Both the position numbers and the translations under genes were made by a program. Shown one piece after another: positions 49,901 to 57,930 of a stretch of 64,000 bases of DNA (positions within the stretch are counted from its first letter, which is position 1; the number at the start of each line of letters is the position of its first letter). Source of the stretch: Mycoavidus cysteinexigens (lineage in GTDB: Bacteria; Pseudomonadota; Gammaproteobacteria; Burkholderiales; Burkholderiaceae); assembly GCF_003966915.1 (NCBI RefSeq), contig NZ_AP018150.1:1674001-1738000 (forward strand). Reading direction: 5' to 3'. The notes under the pieces are model-generated. The model was not told where the DNA came from and made no database searches. It saw only the letters and a list, made by a program, of their open reading frames with translations.

Positions 49901-50405
49901 ACATCATGCTAGACAACGTTGGACTAATCTACCTGGTCAAGAGGCCCTAGAAGGTTTCTTAAATACAAAAATAGAAACACCTAAAGCGTATCCAGTTTCT
50001 GCGGAACGTTTGCTCATCAACCCAGCAATCGCGGCGCAATTGGACGAATGCGCAAACCTAGCCACGGTATTAAAGCAAAAGCAGAAAAAACATGAGCTCA
50101 AATTAGTCGCGCAAAAAGATGCAAGCCATGAAAAAAGATCCCATCTCAAAGCGCAAATCCAACAACTGACGCAGCGCATTCAAAAGCTTGATGACCTAGC
50201 CAAAACGCTGATAAAAGCAGAAACTTCATGGGTTCCATCTCATTTATATAGCCAATTGCAAGGAGAAGATAATCATACGCCAGGCCTAAAATACCTAGTG
50301 GTAGTGACTCCCGAGCGCAGCGCAAGCGGGGTGAGCGATATACAAAGGCTGCCTATTCCAACCTTCAAAAACGTGACAACGAGTAACCCAATCAATCAAC
50401 CCTAA
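46980..50405 (+). CDS. Large hypothetical protein, effector-like
   Basis: The protein has 1141 residues from a GTG start. It has no signal peptide. The N-terminus is Ser/Thr/Pro-rich (MERTPASSASARSLVTLVEE), as is common for type III secretion signals. Residues about 120-660 are helical and charged. Residues about 675-765 form a glycine-rich beta-like segment (GINVALPIGLGVSIIPSLKA, then GVNVVAGLPLIEE and NIIGGIGAGGGPFGRW). Further beta-like strands follow (LGFFSGVFMGSQLDV, IRLGGALTLFNETV). A coiled coil runs around 1015-1080. The layout (helical N-terminal half, possible beta-barrel, coiled coil) recalls AvrE-type barrel effectors, but I cannot show homology. Confidence 0.6.
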   Translation: MERTPASSASARSLVTLVEETSSLTDTPLSYSEKRIQKRIEKLQAEFTDLLDLSFGKPTPSISSNLAFTPTKIISDHVRPPDTAARPLKTIAEVRPLPPIPTSDASPPDLKRAGKLWPQWLSKLNLKKAVYALKQRAVKKEADDWASSIEYAIKPKQQLDANCLAPGQIDNVLLDLFPAAKKHETHQFLQSINTHLQKTQSPSNFLELGLIPVAYQLAQVCEGDLQQAKQVLERLTKKLEINPTGAQVASKIDELAWRCAQEMAHLKGTVLTALLRLQNLPREQTGMFNTGPAEVLTVYLQASYLLNELLGPRDSALINLNDLNTRSQLEQEPKADLALQALKSARLLDLSLSSEFPKKSLDRSQAAAFRLWQWGFRENQEGSELCRVRDRSYKAGTDWVERGDRHKKIRDEIAQTSIWSKRYWRARGKQIAKNLRNVANQDKTPYAPNDNPLFGIDQKQIQEYNNALIDACQLLYNEGMNRLNTRQISPTPRRDSERNLFLNTVLQVAQLEAWTEQSISSQTKQGFAHPQNYDLATRASRKIRKKATRLIESQASRLPATEIKAMLEMLEVKMVPLSRFRFFRSRSKHLKSAPFDLNALKKIGEDFFSNKNEKKFSDKYGLKNIQRNFNDRIQKIEKLAPFITPALDEITSETLHKQAQAFMEQHQTGNSRQTTSGGRRGINVALPIGLGVSIIPSLKASHSNQATYKIGSTESTRFFAFGASKQNAGYTGVNVVAGLPLIEEQPKLNIIGGIGAGGGPFGRWTKGYDAEISTRRPVPSRSQLSSEDSEREWRKNGEEMAKLYWESVKKATDAKDNLEYYASECFYKNPNIALSWQKIGQTELGFFSGVFMGSQLDVKQPIRLGGALTLFNETVLHDKRTVQSNQQQSEEKSRGWRNKTMLMQSTSLAPTGIPISKESDLTLSLRSKALLPSLILSSSRRGHLNVVHIEQDEQGIIPELTYRDVIHLKARDFEHHARQRWTNLPGQEALEGFLNTKIETPKAYPVSAERLLINPAIAAQLDECANLATVLKQKQKKHELKLVAQKDASHEKRSHLKAQIQQLTQRIQKLDDLAKTLIKAETSWVPSHLYSQLQGEDNHTPGLKYLVVVTPERSASGVSDIQRLPIPTFKNVTTSNPINQP

Positions 50406-50491
50406 TCTAATTCTGCGCGTGGATTCGCAAATAAGAGAAATGACCTATTGCACATCCTACAATATTTTGTTATAGTTCTTCTCTTACCGGA

Positions 50492-50565
<74 letters not shown>

Positions 50566-50619
50566 CCCACAGATTTTTATAAATCAATAGCTTATCAAAG
50601 CGCAGTTTTTCGCCATACT

Positions 50620-50662
50620 TTTGGTGAATTTCTGATCAGAATGACAAGATTCCAATAGAATT
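50620..50662 (-). repeat. 43-bp dispersed repeat, copy 1
   Basis: Thirty-nine of 43 bases match 53241-53283 in the same orientation. On the minus strand both encode LLE(S/C)CHS..KFTK, so they look like relics of one coding element on either side of the solute-binding/LysR genes. Confidence 0.6.
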
Positions 50663-50829
50663 TCCCCCCAAAATACTGCAGTACCTTCTCCCCTACTTCT
50701 TTATCTGCTGAAAGCATCCAGCGGCTTATCGCCGGACGACAGACATAATTCAGTCAGCATATTCCATTTGTTGGGCTAGCCACATTGGGTCACAGGCACA
50801 TTAGATGAATTGGTGATATACCTCGGATA

Positions 50830-51894
50830 TCAACCCAAGAGCCAATGGTTAAATCGTTGGATGATGTCATCCTGTTTAAGCCAATACGAAGCATCAATAA
50901 ATAAACCTTTTTTAAGGTTATCTGGATGAGTCGGAAGACGCTTAACATATTTTGGATCAATATAATTTGGCTTAAAAGCGTCAGGGTGAGTCGGTCCAAT
51001 TCCGTATGGCGCGAGTAGCGCTTGCCGCTCTGGGAGACAGGCAAACCGAATAAATTGTCGGCATGCATCGGCGTTAGGGGTTCCCTTTAAAATTGCCCAA
51101 TTGTGACATCCGTAAAGGTGCTGTTCCCATGAAATTGCGACCGGTGCGCCAGCATCTATGGCAGCCTGCGCCCAAATACTAAAAACAGGGATTAAATCAA
51201 CTTCACGGGTTTTCAGAAAGTGTTCGGTCTGCGGTCCGCTGCCCACCCACCAGACTGAGACATCAGACTTAATTTTATCAAGACTACGAAGCGCTCTATC
51301 GAGATTACACGGATAAATCTCTTTTGCCGGAACACCATCTGCCATTAATGCAATTTCAATCGTGTCGTAAGGAAGCTTACGTAGACTACGACGGCCCGGG
51401 AATCCTTTTACATCCCAAAAATCCTTCCATAATTGCGGTGCTTGACGCCCTTTAAAAGCATCTATCCTATATGCAAGTACGGTCGCATATGCATTCGTGC
51501 CGACTCCGTACTTAGATCTAAAATGAGGCGGAATCGATGAAACAATAGGATCGTCTTCAAGCTCGTGTTTTTCTAGATAAACCTCCTTGCCTATTGTCAG
51601 AAATGGAATCGCCCGATGACTGATTGCCACCATATCCCATAGATAACTCTTACTCTTAACCATCGTTCGAATCTGCGCAGTCGGTTCTGCATCAGACTGG
51701 ACGCTCCTCACTGGAATACCCGTCTTGTCCGTAAAGGGCTGGTATAAAATATCTTGATATATTTTTGTATAAATTCCACCAGGATCACGTATGACGATCG
51801 GCTTCCGCCGCGACGCCGCTCGAGAAGGTGCCCATACAAAAGGGGCGGTTGCAGCAACGGCGAGCGCCTTAATGGTTGTGCGACGAGTAATCAA
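50830..51894 (-). CDS. Periplasmic solute-binding protein (ABC-type, spermidine/putrescine-like)
   Basis: The protein has 354 residues. It starts MITRRTTIKALAVAATAPFVW, a Tat-like twin-arginine signal with Ala-rich cleavage region. The mature part has the extracellular-binding-protein layout: IVIRDPGGIYTKIYQDILYQPF, then GIPVRSV, WKDFWDVKGFPGRRSL, VWWVGSGPQTEHFLK and RQFIRFACLPERQALLAPYGIGPTHPDA. No permease or ATPase genes are nearby, so it is an orphan here. The LysR gene lies 27 bases upstream on the same strand. Confidence 0.82.
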   Translation of the reverse strand: MITRRTTIKALAVAATAPFVWAPSRAASRRKPIVIRDPGGIYTKIYQDILYQPFTDKTGIPVRSVQSDAEPTAQIRTMVKSKSYLWDMVAISHRAIPFLTIGKEVYLEKHELEDDPIVSSIPPHFRSKYGVGTNAYATVLAYRIDAFKGRQAPQLWKDFWDVKGFPGRRSLRKLPYDTIEIALMADGVPAKEIYPCNLDRALRSLDKIKSDVSVWWVGSGPQTEHFLKTREVDLIPVFSIWAQAAIDAGAPVAISWEQHLYGCHNWAILKGTPNADACRQFIRFACLPERQALLAPYGIGPTHPDAFKPNYIDPKYVKRLPTHPDNLKKGLFIDASYWLKQDDIIQRFNHWLLG

Positions 51895-51920
51895 GTTGAT
51901 CCACCAGTGGTTCAGTTTCG

Positions 51921-52856
51921 TTAATGAGCGCTCAGATTCTTAGCAACCTGCGCGCAAGCTCCTAATTTTGCTTCGAGCATTCTAAATAATTGATTCATTG
52001 CCGGAAGAAATGGCTTATTCCTCTTGACGGCCAAACAAAGCTGGAACGCTTGAAAACATTGGTGATCTATTTCAAGCGCCACCAGTTGACCCATTTTAAT
52101 TTCCTGAGCTGCAGCAAGTGCTGACATCAACGTTCCGCCGTTGCCAATACTAGAAAACTTTTTTCGGGTAGAAATAGAATCACTGATAAATGCTGGAATT
52201 AGCTGAATATTCTCCATGCGTTCGGCTTCTTGAATCATATGCCACAAATTAGATGCGGTGGACGGCAACGCCAGAGGGTAACGCGCAGCCTCTAAGAAAG
52301 TAACCTTTTTTTGGCTAGCCAGCGGATGATTAGGATTAACCACTAAGCACATAGGAAGTGGCGCACAAACACTATACTTAATATTTGGATCATTTAGAGA
52401 ATAATGGCTCATAATTCCGATATGCGCTTCATCTGCGATTATTTCGGCTACTGCTTGATCAGCTGTACTTGTTTCTTTAATCGAAATATTTAAGCCAGAA
52501 TGCTCTTTACAAAAATCACCTAGCACACTTTCTACTAGAATCTCACCATACGCTTTGAGCACAACAATATGAATTGTGCCTCGCTTCATTCCGCGCAATT
52601 CCTGTAAACCTACTTCAAAATCTTGCTGAGCTTTCTGAGTATGATGATAATAATCAATTAATAACGCTCCCACCTCAGTTAATGCCATACCTCGAGAATG
52701 TCGCTCAAATAATTTTTCACCTATCTCTTCTTCTAGTAGTGCAATCTGGCGGGTGATAACAGAACCATCAGTATTTAAATAATCTGCGGCTTTGCGGATT
52801 TGCCCATGAGTGTGAACTGCGTGAAAATAACGCAATCGCTTTTGATTAATAATCAT
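51921..52856 (-). CDS. LysR-family transcriptional regulator
   Basis: The protein has 311 residues from ATG 52856 (GGAG eight bases upstream; the frame is open to 52892). The N-terminal winged HTH is RLRYFHAVHTHGQIRKAADYLNTDGSVITRQIALLEEEIGEKLFERHSRGMALTEVG. The C-terminal substrate-binding domain begins near residue 90 (GTIHIVVLKAYGEILVESVL). It lies upstream of the solute-binding protein gene on the same strand and probably in one transcript. Confidence 0.88.
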   Translation of the reverse strand: MIINQKRLRYFHAVHTHGQIRKAADYLNTDGSVITRQIALLEEEIGEKLFERHSRGMALTEVGALLIDYYHHTQKAQQDFEVGLQELRGMKRGTIHIVVLKAYGEILVESVLGDFCKEHSGLNISIKETSTADQAVAEIIADEAHIGIMSHYSLNDPNIKYSVCAPLPMCLVVNPNHPLASQKKVTFLEAARYPLALPSTASNLWHMIQEAERMENIQLIPAFISDSISTRKKFSSIGNGGTLMSALAAAQEIKMGQLVALEIDHQCFQAFQLCLAVKRNKPFLPAMNQLFRMLEAKLGACAQVAKNLSAH

Positions 52857-53612
52857 TTCCTTTGCTCCAAAAGCACTCCCATTTAATCTCAAAAAAAATT
52901 ATAGAGCGAAATCAAAAAAGCCAATTTTGCTTATTCATTTTTTAATGTTGCTGTCTAGTATAAAATACTTTACTTGAAACCTAGAAAACCCACCACTAAT
53001 TTTATATACACAGCGGTTCATAAGCAACATTTTAAAGATTTATTCACTAAAGATAGTGGGAATATAGCAGCCAAATTTTATTAAAAAACTACGATAAAAT
53101 ATGAAATTCGTATTTAATAAAATTTTTTCCGATCATACTTGCATTGGAATCAGTTCATTGAAGACGAGCATACCTTCGATGCAGCATGATTCCATGACTA
53201 ACACCCCTCTAGGCAACTGTATTTTCCCTATCGTCGCTTCTTTGGTGAATTTCAGCTCAGAATGACAACATTCCAATAGCATTCTCTCTCTAAATAATAT
53301 AACTCCACTTTGTACCAAAAGAGCAGCAATAAAATTTTAAATTCCTAATTGATTTAAATCTGCCCTGACGACGATACAAACGTGGAAGTCAATACATGGA
53401 AATGCATAGGTTTCATAGCAGCATAGGCTCGGAGCCGATAAATAGCATCCATATGCATTCCCCTTTTAAGGTTATCTAGGTAGCTTGTAAGGCATATGTT
53501 TTGCTTAGATTTAAGCATTTTGATAGATATGCTGCTTCCAAGAAAACACTATTGGGGCGACACACTCTGAGCAATTACTGTCTGTACTTCGCGCTGGGCT
53601 ATCAAACGCCTC
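52857..53612. other. 756-base A+T-rich gap
   Basis: Apart from the second copy of the 43-bp repeat (53241-53283) I see no gene. A 61-codon minus frame at 53133-53318 contains the repeat and is probably a relic. Confidence 0.4.
53241..53283 (-). repeat. 43-bp dispersed repeat, copy 2
   Basis: This matches 50620-50662 with four differences. The surrounding frame (LLECCHSELKFTKEATIGKIQ) may be a fragment of a lost gene. Confidence 0.6.
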
Positions 53613-54155
53613 TCACCTAGTCGCAGTCACCGTCAAAATTGTTCCATCCGTCAGCTTGATGGTCTTGGAGACTCCATTAGTGGGCAAGGTAAAGCGCACA
53701 ATTTGGTGATGCACGCGATCTTTAGGGCAGCGCACCTTTTGGCCGCTTTTCTTTTTATAAAGATAAGTTCCTTGAGGCGCATGAGCGCGAAAACTTAATT
53801 GAATCGTTGCCACACCGTCTTGGCCGACAATCGGCGCAAGCCGCACTTTTGTCTGCCGCAACATTGCATGTTCGCTGTCACGCGGTACATTTTCCCAGTC
53901 AGGGCACTGCCGATCTATCGGTACAGCCCCCGCAGGCGGCACAGTTTTCCAGGTAAAATCATCCACTTCACCGGATGCAATCAGGCGGGTTTCTTGTGCA
54001 TTACCATAGAGCTTGGACACCACTTTGACCGTGTAATGAATCGGCGCATCCAGAGATTTAGGCATTTGGCCCCGCGCCAACTGCCCCATTCCCATTAAGG
54101 CAAAGATGGCAAGCACGCATGAAGCTTTGGCCACTTTAGTGATTGGGTATTTCAT
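53613..54155 (-). CDS. Secreted hypothetical protein
   Basis: The protein has 180 residues. The N-terminal signal peptide (MKYPITKVAKASCVLAIFALMGMGQLARG) has a probable cleavage site after about residue 29. The mature part is beta-rich (HYTVKVVSKLYG, then VATIQLSFRAHAPQGTYLY and IVRFTLPTNGVSKTIKLTDG) with two Cys residues that could form a disulfide. I recognise no family. AAGGAGT lies upstream of the ATG. Confidence 0.65.
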   Translation of the reverse strand: MKYPITKVAKASCVLAIFALMGMGQLARGQMPKSLDAPIHYTVKVVSKLYGNAQETRLIASGEVDDFTWKTVPPAGAVPIDRQCPDWENVPRDSEHAMLRQTKVRLAPIVGQDGVATIQLSFRAHAPQGTYLYKKKSGQKVRCPKDRVHHQIVRFTLPTNGVSKTIKLTDGTILTVTATR

Positions 54156-54256
54156 AAGTTACTCCTTGGCTTTTTTTATAACTTATTTAAGTATATTACG
54201 CTTCGTCAAAATGACATAAGGCAATAGTTTTTCAGTTTAAACCAATAGCCGAGATT

Positions 54257-55096
54257 TCATCCAAATAAGCGCAATATCCCGTCCAAACCAATATACTCCA
54301 ACGATACATCTGCCGCTTGCCGCACCACGGGCTTCGCTCGAAAAGCCACAGACAGACCCGCCGGCGCCATCATTAACAGATCATTGGCTCCATCTCCTAT
54401 CACGATAGCACGCGAAGCCGTAATCCCCAATTCAGCACACACTTCATAGAGCCGCCGCTTTTTGGCCTGAGCATCCACAATCTCACCCACCACCTCACCA
54501 GTGAGCTTGCCATGATGAATGCCAAGCCTATTCGCGTATGCATAATCCAATCTGAGACGAGCGGCCAGCCGCTCTGTAAAGAAGGTGAACCCGCCCGAAA
54601 CTAAAAGCGTATGCAAACCTGCGGCTTGCACTCCGGCCAGCATGCGTTGTGCTCCTAATGAGAGCTTTAGACGTTTCCGCCATACTTGCTCCAACACATT
54701 GGCATTGAGTCCCTTTAACAAAGCGACTCGACGCCGCAGGCTTTCCTCGAAATCAATTATCTCGCCACGCATAGAGGCTTCGGTCAGGGCCATTACTTTA
54801 GATTTAAGACCGCAAAAATCAGCTATTTCATCAATGCATTCGATCGTGATCAGAGTCGAATCCATATCCATCACGACTAAACTAAATTCAGCCAAAGACC
54901 TTGGCGGCATATATGCACAGTCAAGTTGGTGCTGCGCGCACCAGGCCGTCACTTGCGCCCGCAAAGCTAAATCCACATTGAGAATACGTGCGGCATAGTC
55001 ATCCAGGCGCAGCGCCGCTACGCCACCAGCCACTACGCGCGCCTGCTCAAGTTGCGCACTAGACAGTAGTTGAGTACTCTGAAGAATAAGATTCAT
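54257..55096 (-). CDS. serB: Phosphoserine phosphatase
   Basis: The protein has 279 residues. HAD motif I, DMDSTLI, is at 77-83 (nucleophile Asp79), followed by ECIDEIADFCG. Motif II is LLVSGGFTFFTERLA, and motif III is IGDGANDLLMM. It makes L-serine from phosphoserine in the cytoplasm. The start lies six bases after the preceding gene, so the two form an operon. This links serine synthesis with sulfur-amino-acid metabolism. Confidence 0.94.
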   Translation of the reverse strand: MNLILQSTQLLSSAQLEQARVVAGGVAALRLDDYAARILNVDLALRAQVTAWCAQHQLDCAYMPPRSLAEFSLVVMDMDSTLITIECIDEIADFCGLKSKVMALTEASMRGEIIDFEESLRRRVALLKGLNANVLEQVWRKRLKLSLGAQRMLAGVQAAGLHTLLVSGGFTFFTERLAARLRLDYAYANRLGIHHGKLTGEVVGEIVDAQAKKRRLYEVCAELGITASRAIVIGDGANDLLMMAPAGLSVAFRAKPVVRQAADVSLEYIGLDGILRLFG

Positions 55097-55102
55097 TGAA
55101 CT

Positions 55103-56278
55103 TTAGCCTAGCAAATGGGTCGACATACTGCGCTCAAGATCTGCGCGCAAATCACGTTCGTCTTCCAAGCCAATAAAAAAGCGCACTAACCCGCCGCGAT
55201 GAGGCCAGCGCGTCGCCGTGCGCAGCGGTGCTACATCATAAGGTAGCGCCAAGCTTAATGCGCCGCCCCAGCTGAACCCCAATTTAAAAAATTGGAGCCC
55301 TTCAACAAAACGATCTATTTGCGCGGATGTATATTTTTCATCAAACACAACCGAAAATAATCCTCCCGAGCCAGAAAAATCTCGTTTCCAAAATGCATGG
55401 CCTGGGCAGTCCGGTAACGCCGGATGTAATACAGCCGCCACTTCAGGTCGTGTTTTTAACCACCGCGCCAGCGCCAATGCACTCTGTTCATGAGCCGCGT
55501 AGCGCACCTTCATACTAGGCAAACCGCGCAAGACGAGAGCACAATCATCGGCGGAGACCCCAAACCCAAGCTGCATACGCGCTTGCTTGAGTTTCAAATA
55601 CAGTTCCGTATCTGTCGTGAGCGTAGCGCCCATCAAAATATCACTGCCACCAGACTGATATTTAGTCAGGGCTTGCACCGAAATATCGCAGCCATGTTCA
55701 AACGGCTTAAAAGCGAGTCCGGCTGACCAAGTATTATCTAGCGCTGTGTAAATACCTCGTGCCCGAGCAATTTGCGTGATGCCACGCACATCCGGCACTT
55801 CCATCGTCACCGAGCCCGGCGCTTCAAGCCAAATCAAACGTGTATTAGCCTGTATAAGCTGAGCAATGTCGGCGCCTATGAGCGGATCATAATAACGGGC
55901 AGAAATACCAAATCTCGCTAGCCAAGCGCCATAATCACGATTTGGCGTATAGGCATTATCCGGGATCAGCACATCATCGCCCTGCTGTAGCAAACCCTGA
56001 TACACATTCACAATGGCGGCTAAGCCGGAAGGCTGCAGCAAAGCCTGTGTCGCACCCTCAAGCGCAGCCAACTGCTGCGCGAGAGCATGAGAAATAGGAG
56101 TGGCGTGCAAACCATAGCGCCATTGCGCATCATGACGCCAGTCAAGCGCACGCAACGCGGCGAGATTGGGAAAGAGAACGGTCGAGGCCCGTGTCACGGG
56201 CGCTGGTATTGCCGCCCAGCCGGCTATCAGGTTGGCTTGTGCATGATGCACAAGCTCAGTTTGCAAATGCGTATCCAT
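55103..56278 (-). CDS. metC: Cystathionine beta-lyase (Cys/Met metabolism PLP enzyme)
   Basis: The protein has 391 residues from ATG 56278; a TTG two codons upstream is also possible. The PLP-lysine motif is QALTKYQSGGSDILMGA near residue 208. Family features are ALEGATQALLQPSGLAA, WLEAPGSVTMEVPDV and DNTWSAGLAFKP. The C-terminal LFSVVF segment and the WGGALSLALPYD stretch fit cystathionine beta-lyases. It cleaves cystathionine to homocysteine, pyruvate and ammonia. Cystathionine gamma-synthase is a less likely alternative. Confidence 0.88.
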   Translation of the reverse strand: MDTHLQTELVHHAQANLIAGWAAIPAPVTRASTVLFPNLAALRALDWRHDAQWRYGLHATPISHALAQQLAALEGATQALLQPSGLAAIVNVYQGLLQQGDDVLIPDNAYTPNRDYGAWLARFGISARYYDPLIGADIAQLIQANTRLIWLEAPGSVTMEVPDVRGITQIARARGIYTALDNTWSAGLAFKPFEHGCDISVQALTKYQSGGSDILMGATLTTDTELYLKLKQARMQLGFGVSADDCALVLRGLPSMKVRYAAHEQSALALARWLKTRPEVAAVLHPALPDCPGHAFWKRDFSGSGGLFSVVFDEKYTSAQIDRFVEGLQFFKLGFSWGGALSLALPYDVAPLRTATRWPHRGGLVRFFIGLEDERDLRADLERSMSTHLLG

Positions 56279-56312
56279 AGACAATCATCGTACTTATTAG
56301 TAGGTTAACCGT

Positions 56313-57689
56313 TCAGTTCGTTACGCTAGACACTTCGCCCCATAAATCATGCCCTTGCGCGCCAGTAATTTTTACGTCAACGAAATCCCCTGCTTGATAG
56401 GTGTGGGAAGCATGAGTCACTGGCTCAATATAAACCACACCATCGATTTCCGGCGCATCTGCAGACGAACGCGCGATACCTCCAGCTTGATTCACTTCAT
56501 CCACCAAGACCCGCAACGTCTGCCCTACTTTACGCTTTAAACGCTGCACTGATACGGCCTCCGCCACTTCCATAAAACGCGCGCGCCGCTCATTGCGCAC
56601 GGCATCAGGCAGTGCCCCCGGCAGTTCATTCGCCGCAGCGCCGGCTACCGGAGAATAAGCAAAGCACCCAACCCGATCCAACTCGGCAGTGCGGATGAAA
56701 TCCAGCAAAGTTTCAAACTCGGCCTCCGTTTCCCCGGGGAAACCTGCAATAAAGGTGCTCCGAATCGTCAGCTCAGGACAGAGCGCGCGCCACGCTTGCA
56801 CTCGCTCAAGCGATTTTTGCGCATTCGCGGGGCGTTTCATCCGTTTTAACACCGCCGGATGCGCGTGTTGAAACGGAACATCTAGATAAGGCAAAATACG
56901 CTGCTGCGCCATCAACGGCAGCAGTTCGTCGACATGTGGATAGGGGTAGACATAATGTAGGCGTACCCAGGCGTTATGCTCAGCCGCTAACTCACCCAAT
57001 GCAGTAGCCAGCTCAGTAATCCGGGTTTTTAATGGCCGGCCACGCCAAAAGCCCGTCCGATATTTAACATCAACCCCATAGGCGCTAGTGTCCTGAGAAA
57101 TCACCAAGAGTTCACGTACGCCCGCGCGCAGCAAATTCTCCGCCTCTAGCATAACTTCCGCTATCGGCCGCGAGACTAAATCGCCCCGCATCGACGGAAT
57201 AATACAAAAAGTGCAATGGTGATTGCAGCCTTCAGAGATTTTTAGGTAAGCGTAATGGCGAGGGGTCAACTTTAAGCCTGCGGCAGGCACTAGATCCGCA
57301 AATGGATCATGCGGTTTTGGTAAATGGCGATGCACCGCCTGCATGACTTCGCCCACTGCATGCGGGCCAGTAACGGCGAGTACTTTCGGATGGATGTCTT
57401 TAACCAAAGAACTGCCACCTTGGCTTTTTCTCGCTCCCAAGCAGCCCGTAACAATCACTTTACCGTTTTCGTGTAAAGCTTCGCCAATCGTATCCAAACT
57501 TTCCTGCACGGCTTCGTCAATAAAACCACAGGTGTTCACAACCACTAAATCCGCGCCGTCATAGGTTGCTGAAATTTCATAGCCCTCAGCACGCAATTGG
57601 GTCAGAATTTGCTCGGAATCGACTAGAGCCTTGGGACAACCTAACGAAACAAAACCAACTTTAGGTATAGAATGAGCGGGCACCGTCAT
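56313..57689 (-). CDS. rimO: Ribosomal protein uS12 methylthiotransferase
   Basis: The protein has 458 residues. It has an N-terminal UPF0004 domain with three cluster Cys residues ([30 protein letters not shown]). The radical-SAM motif [15 protein letters not shown] lies near 155. The TIM-barrel part contains [15 protein letters not shown], and a C-terminal TRAM domain ([12 protein letters not shown]) ends it. It methylthiolates Asp89 of S12. It is full length. Confidence 0.95.
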   Translation of the reverse strand: MTVPAHSIPKVGFVSLGCPKALVDSEQILTQLRAEGYEISATYDGADLVVVNTCGFIDEAVQESLDTIGEALHENGKVIVTGCLGARKSQGGSSLVKDIHPKVLAVTGPHAVGEVMQAVHRHLPKPHDPFADLVPAAGLKLTPRHYAYLKISEGCNHHCTFCIIPSMRGDLVSRPIAEVMLEAENLLRAGVRELLVISQDTSAYGVDVKYRTGFWRGRPLKTRITELATALGELAAEHNAWVRLHYVYPYPHVDELLPLMAQQRILPYLDVPFQHAHPAVLKRMKRPANAQKSLERVQAWRALCPELTIRSTFIAGFPGETEAEFETLLDFIRTAELDRVGCFAYSPVAGAAANELPGALPDAVRNERRARFMEVAEAVSVQRLKRKVGQTLRVLVDEVNQAGGIARSSADAPEIDGVVYIEPVTHASHTYQAGDFVDVKITGAQGHDLWGEVSSVTN

Positions 57690-57789
57690 ATATAATTAAG
57701 AGTAAAGATAAAAATAAGAAGGGCGCAGAATACAACAAAGAAAACATTAAGCCAAACTCATCAACGCGAAAGGTTGATATAGCTTAAAA

Positions 57790-57809
57790 TTTATACTATT
57801 TTGTATAAA
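57790..57809. promoter_or_regulatory. A+T-rich palindrome between rimO and rnr
   Basis: TTTATAC (57790-57796) and GTATAAA (57803-57809) form an inverted repeat in the divergent promoter region. It could be an operator or part of a promoter. This is a weak call. Confidence 0.25.
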
Positions 57810-57930
57810 TATTATTACCTGTTAGAATATCTCTGTCTAGCTAAGAGCAGGGGTGAATTAACTTTATTTCTGTACTTTTACCTCGCTCATACAAGCAAAC
57901 CCGCTTACAACAAAAATCATTAATCAGCCA

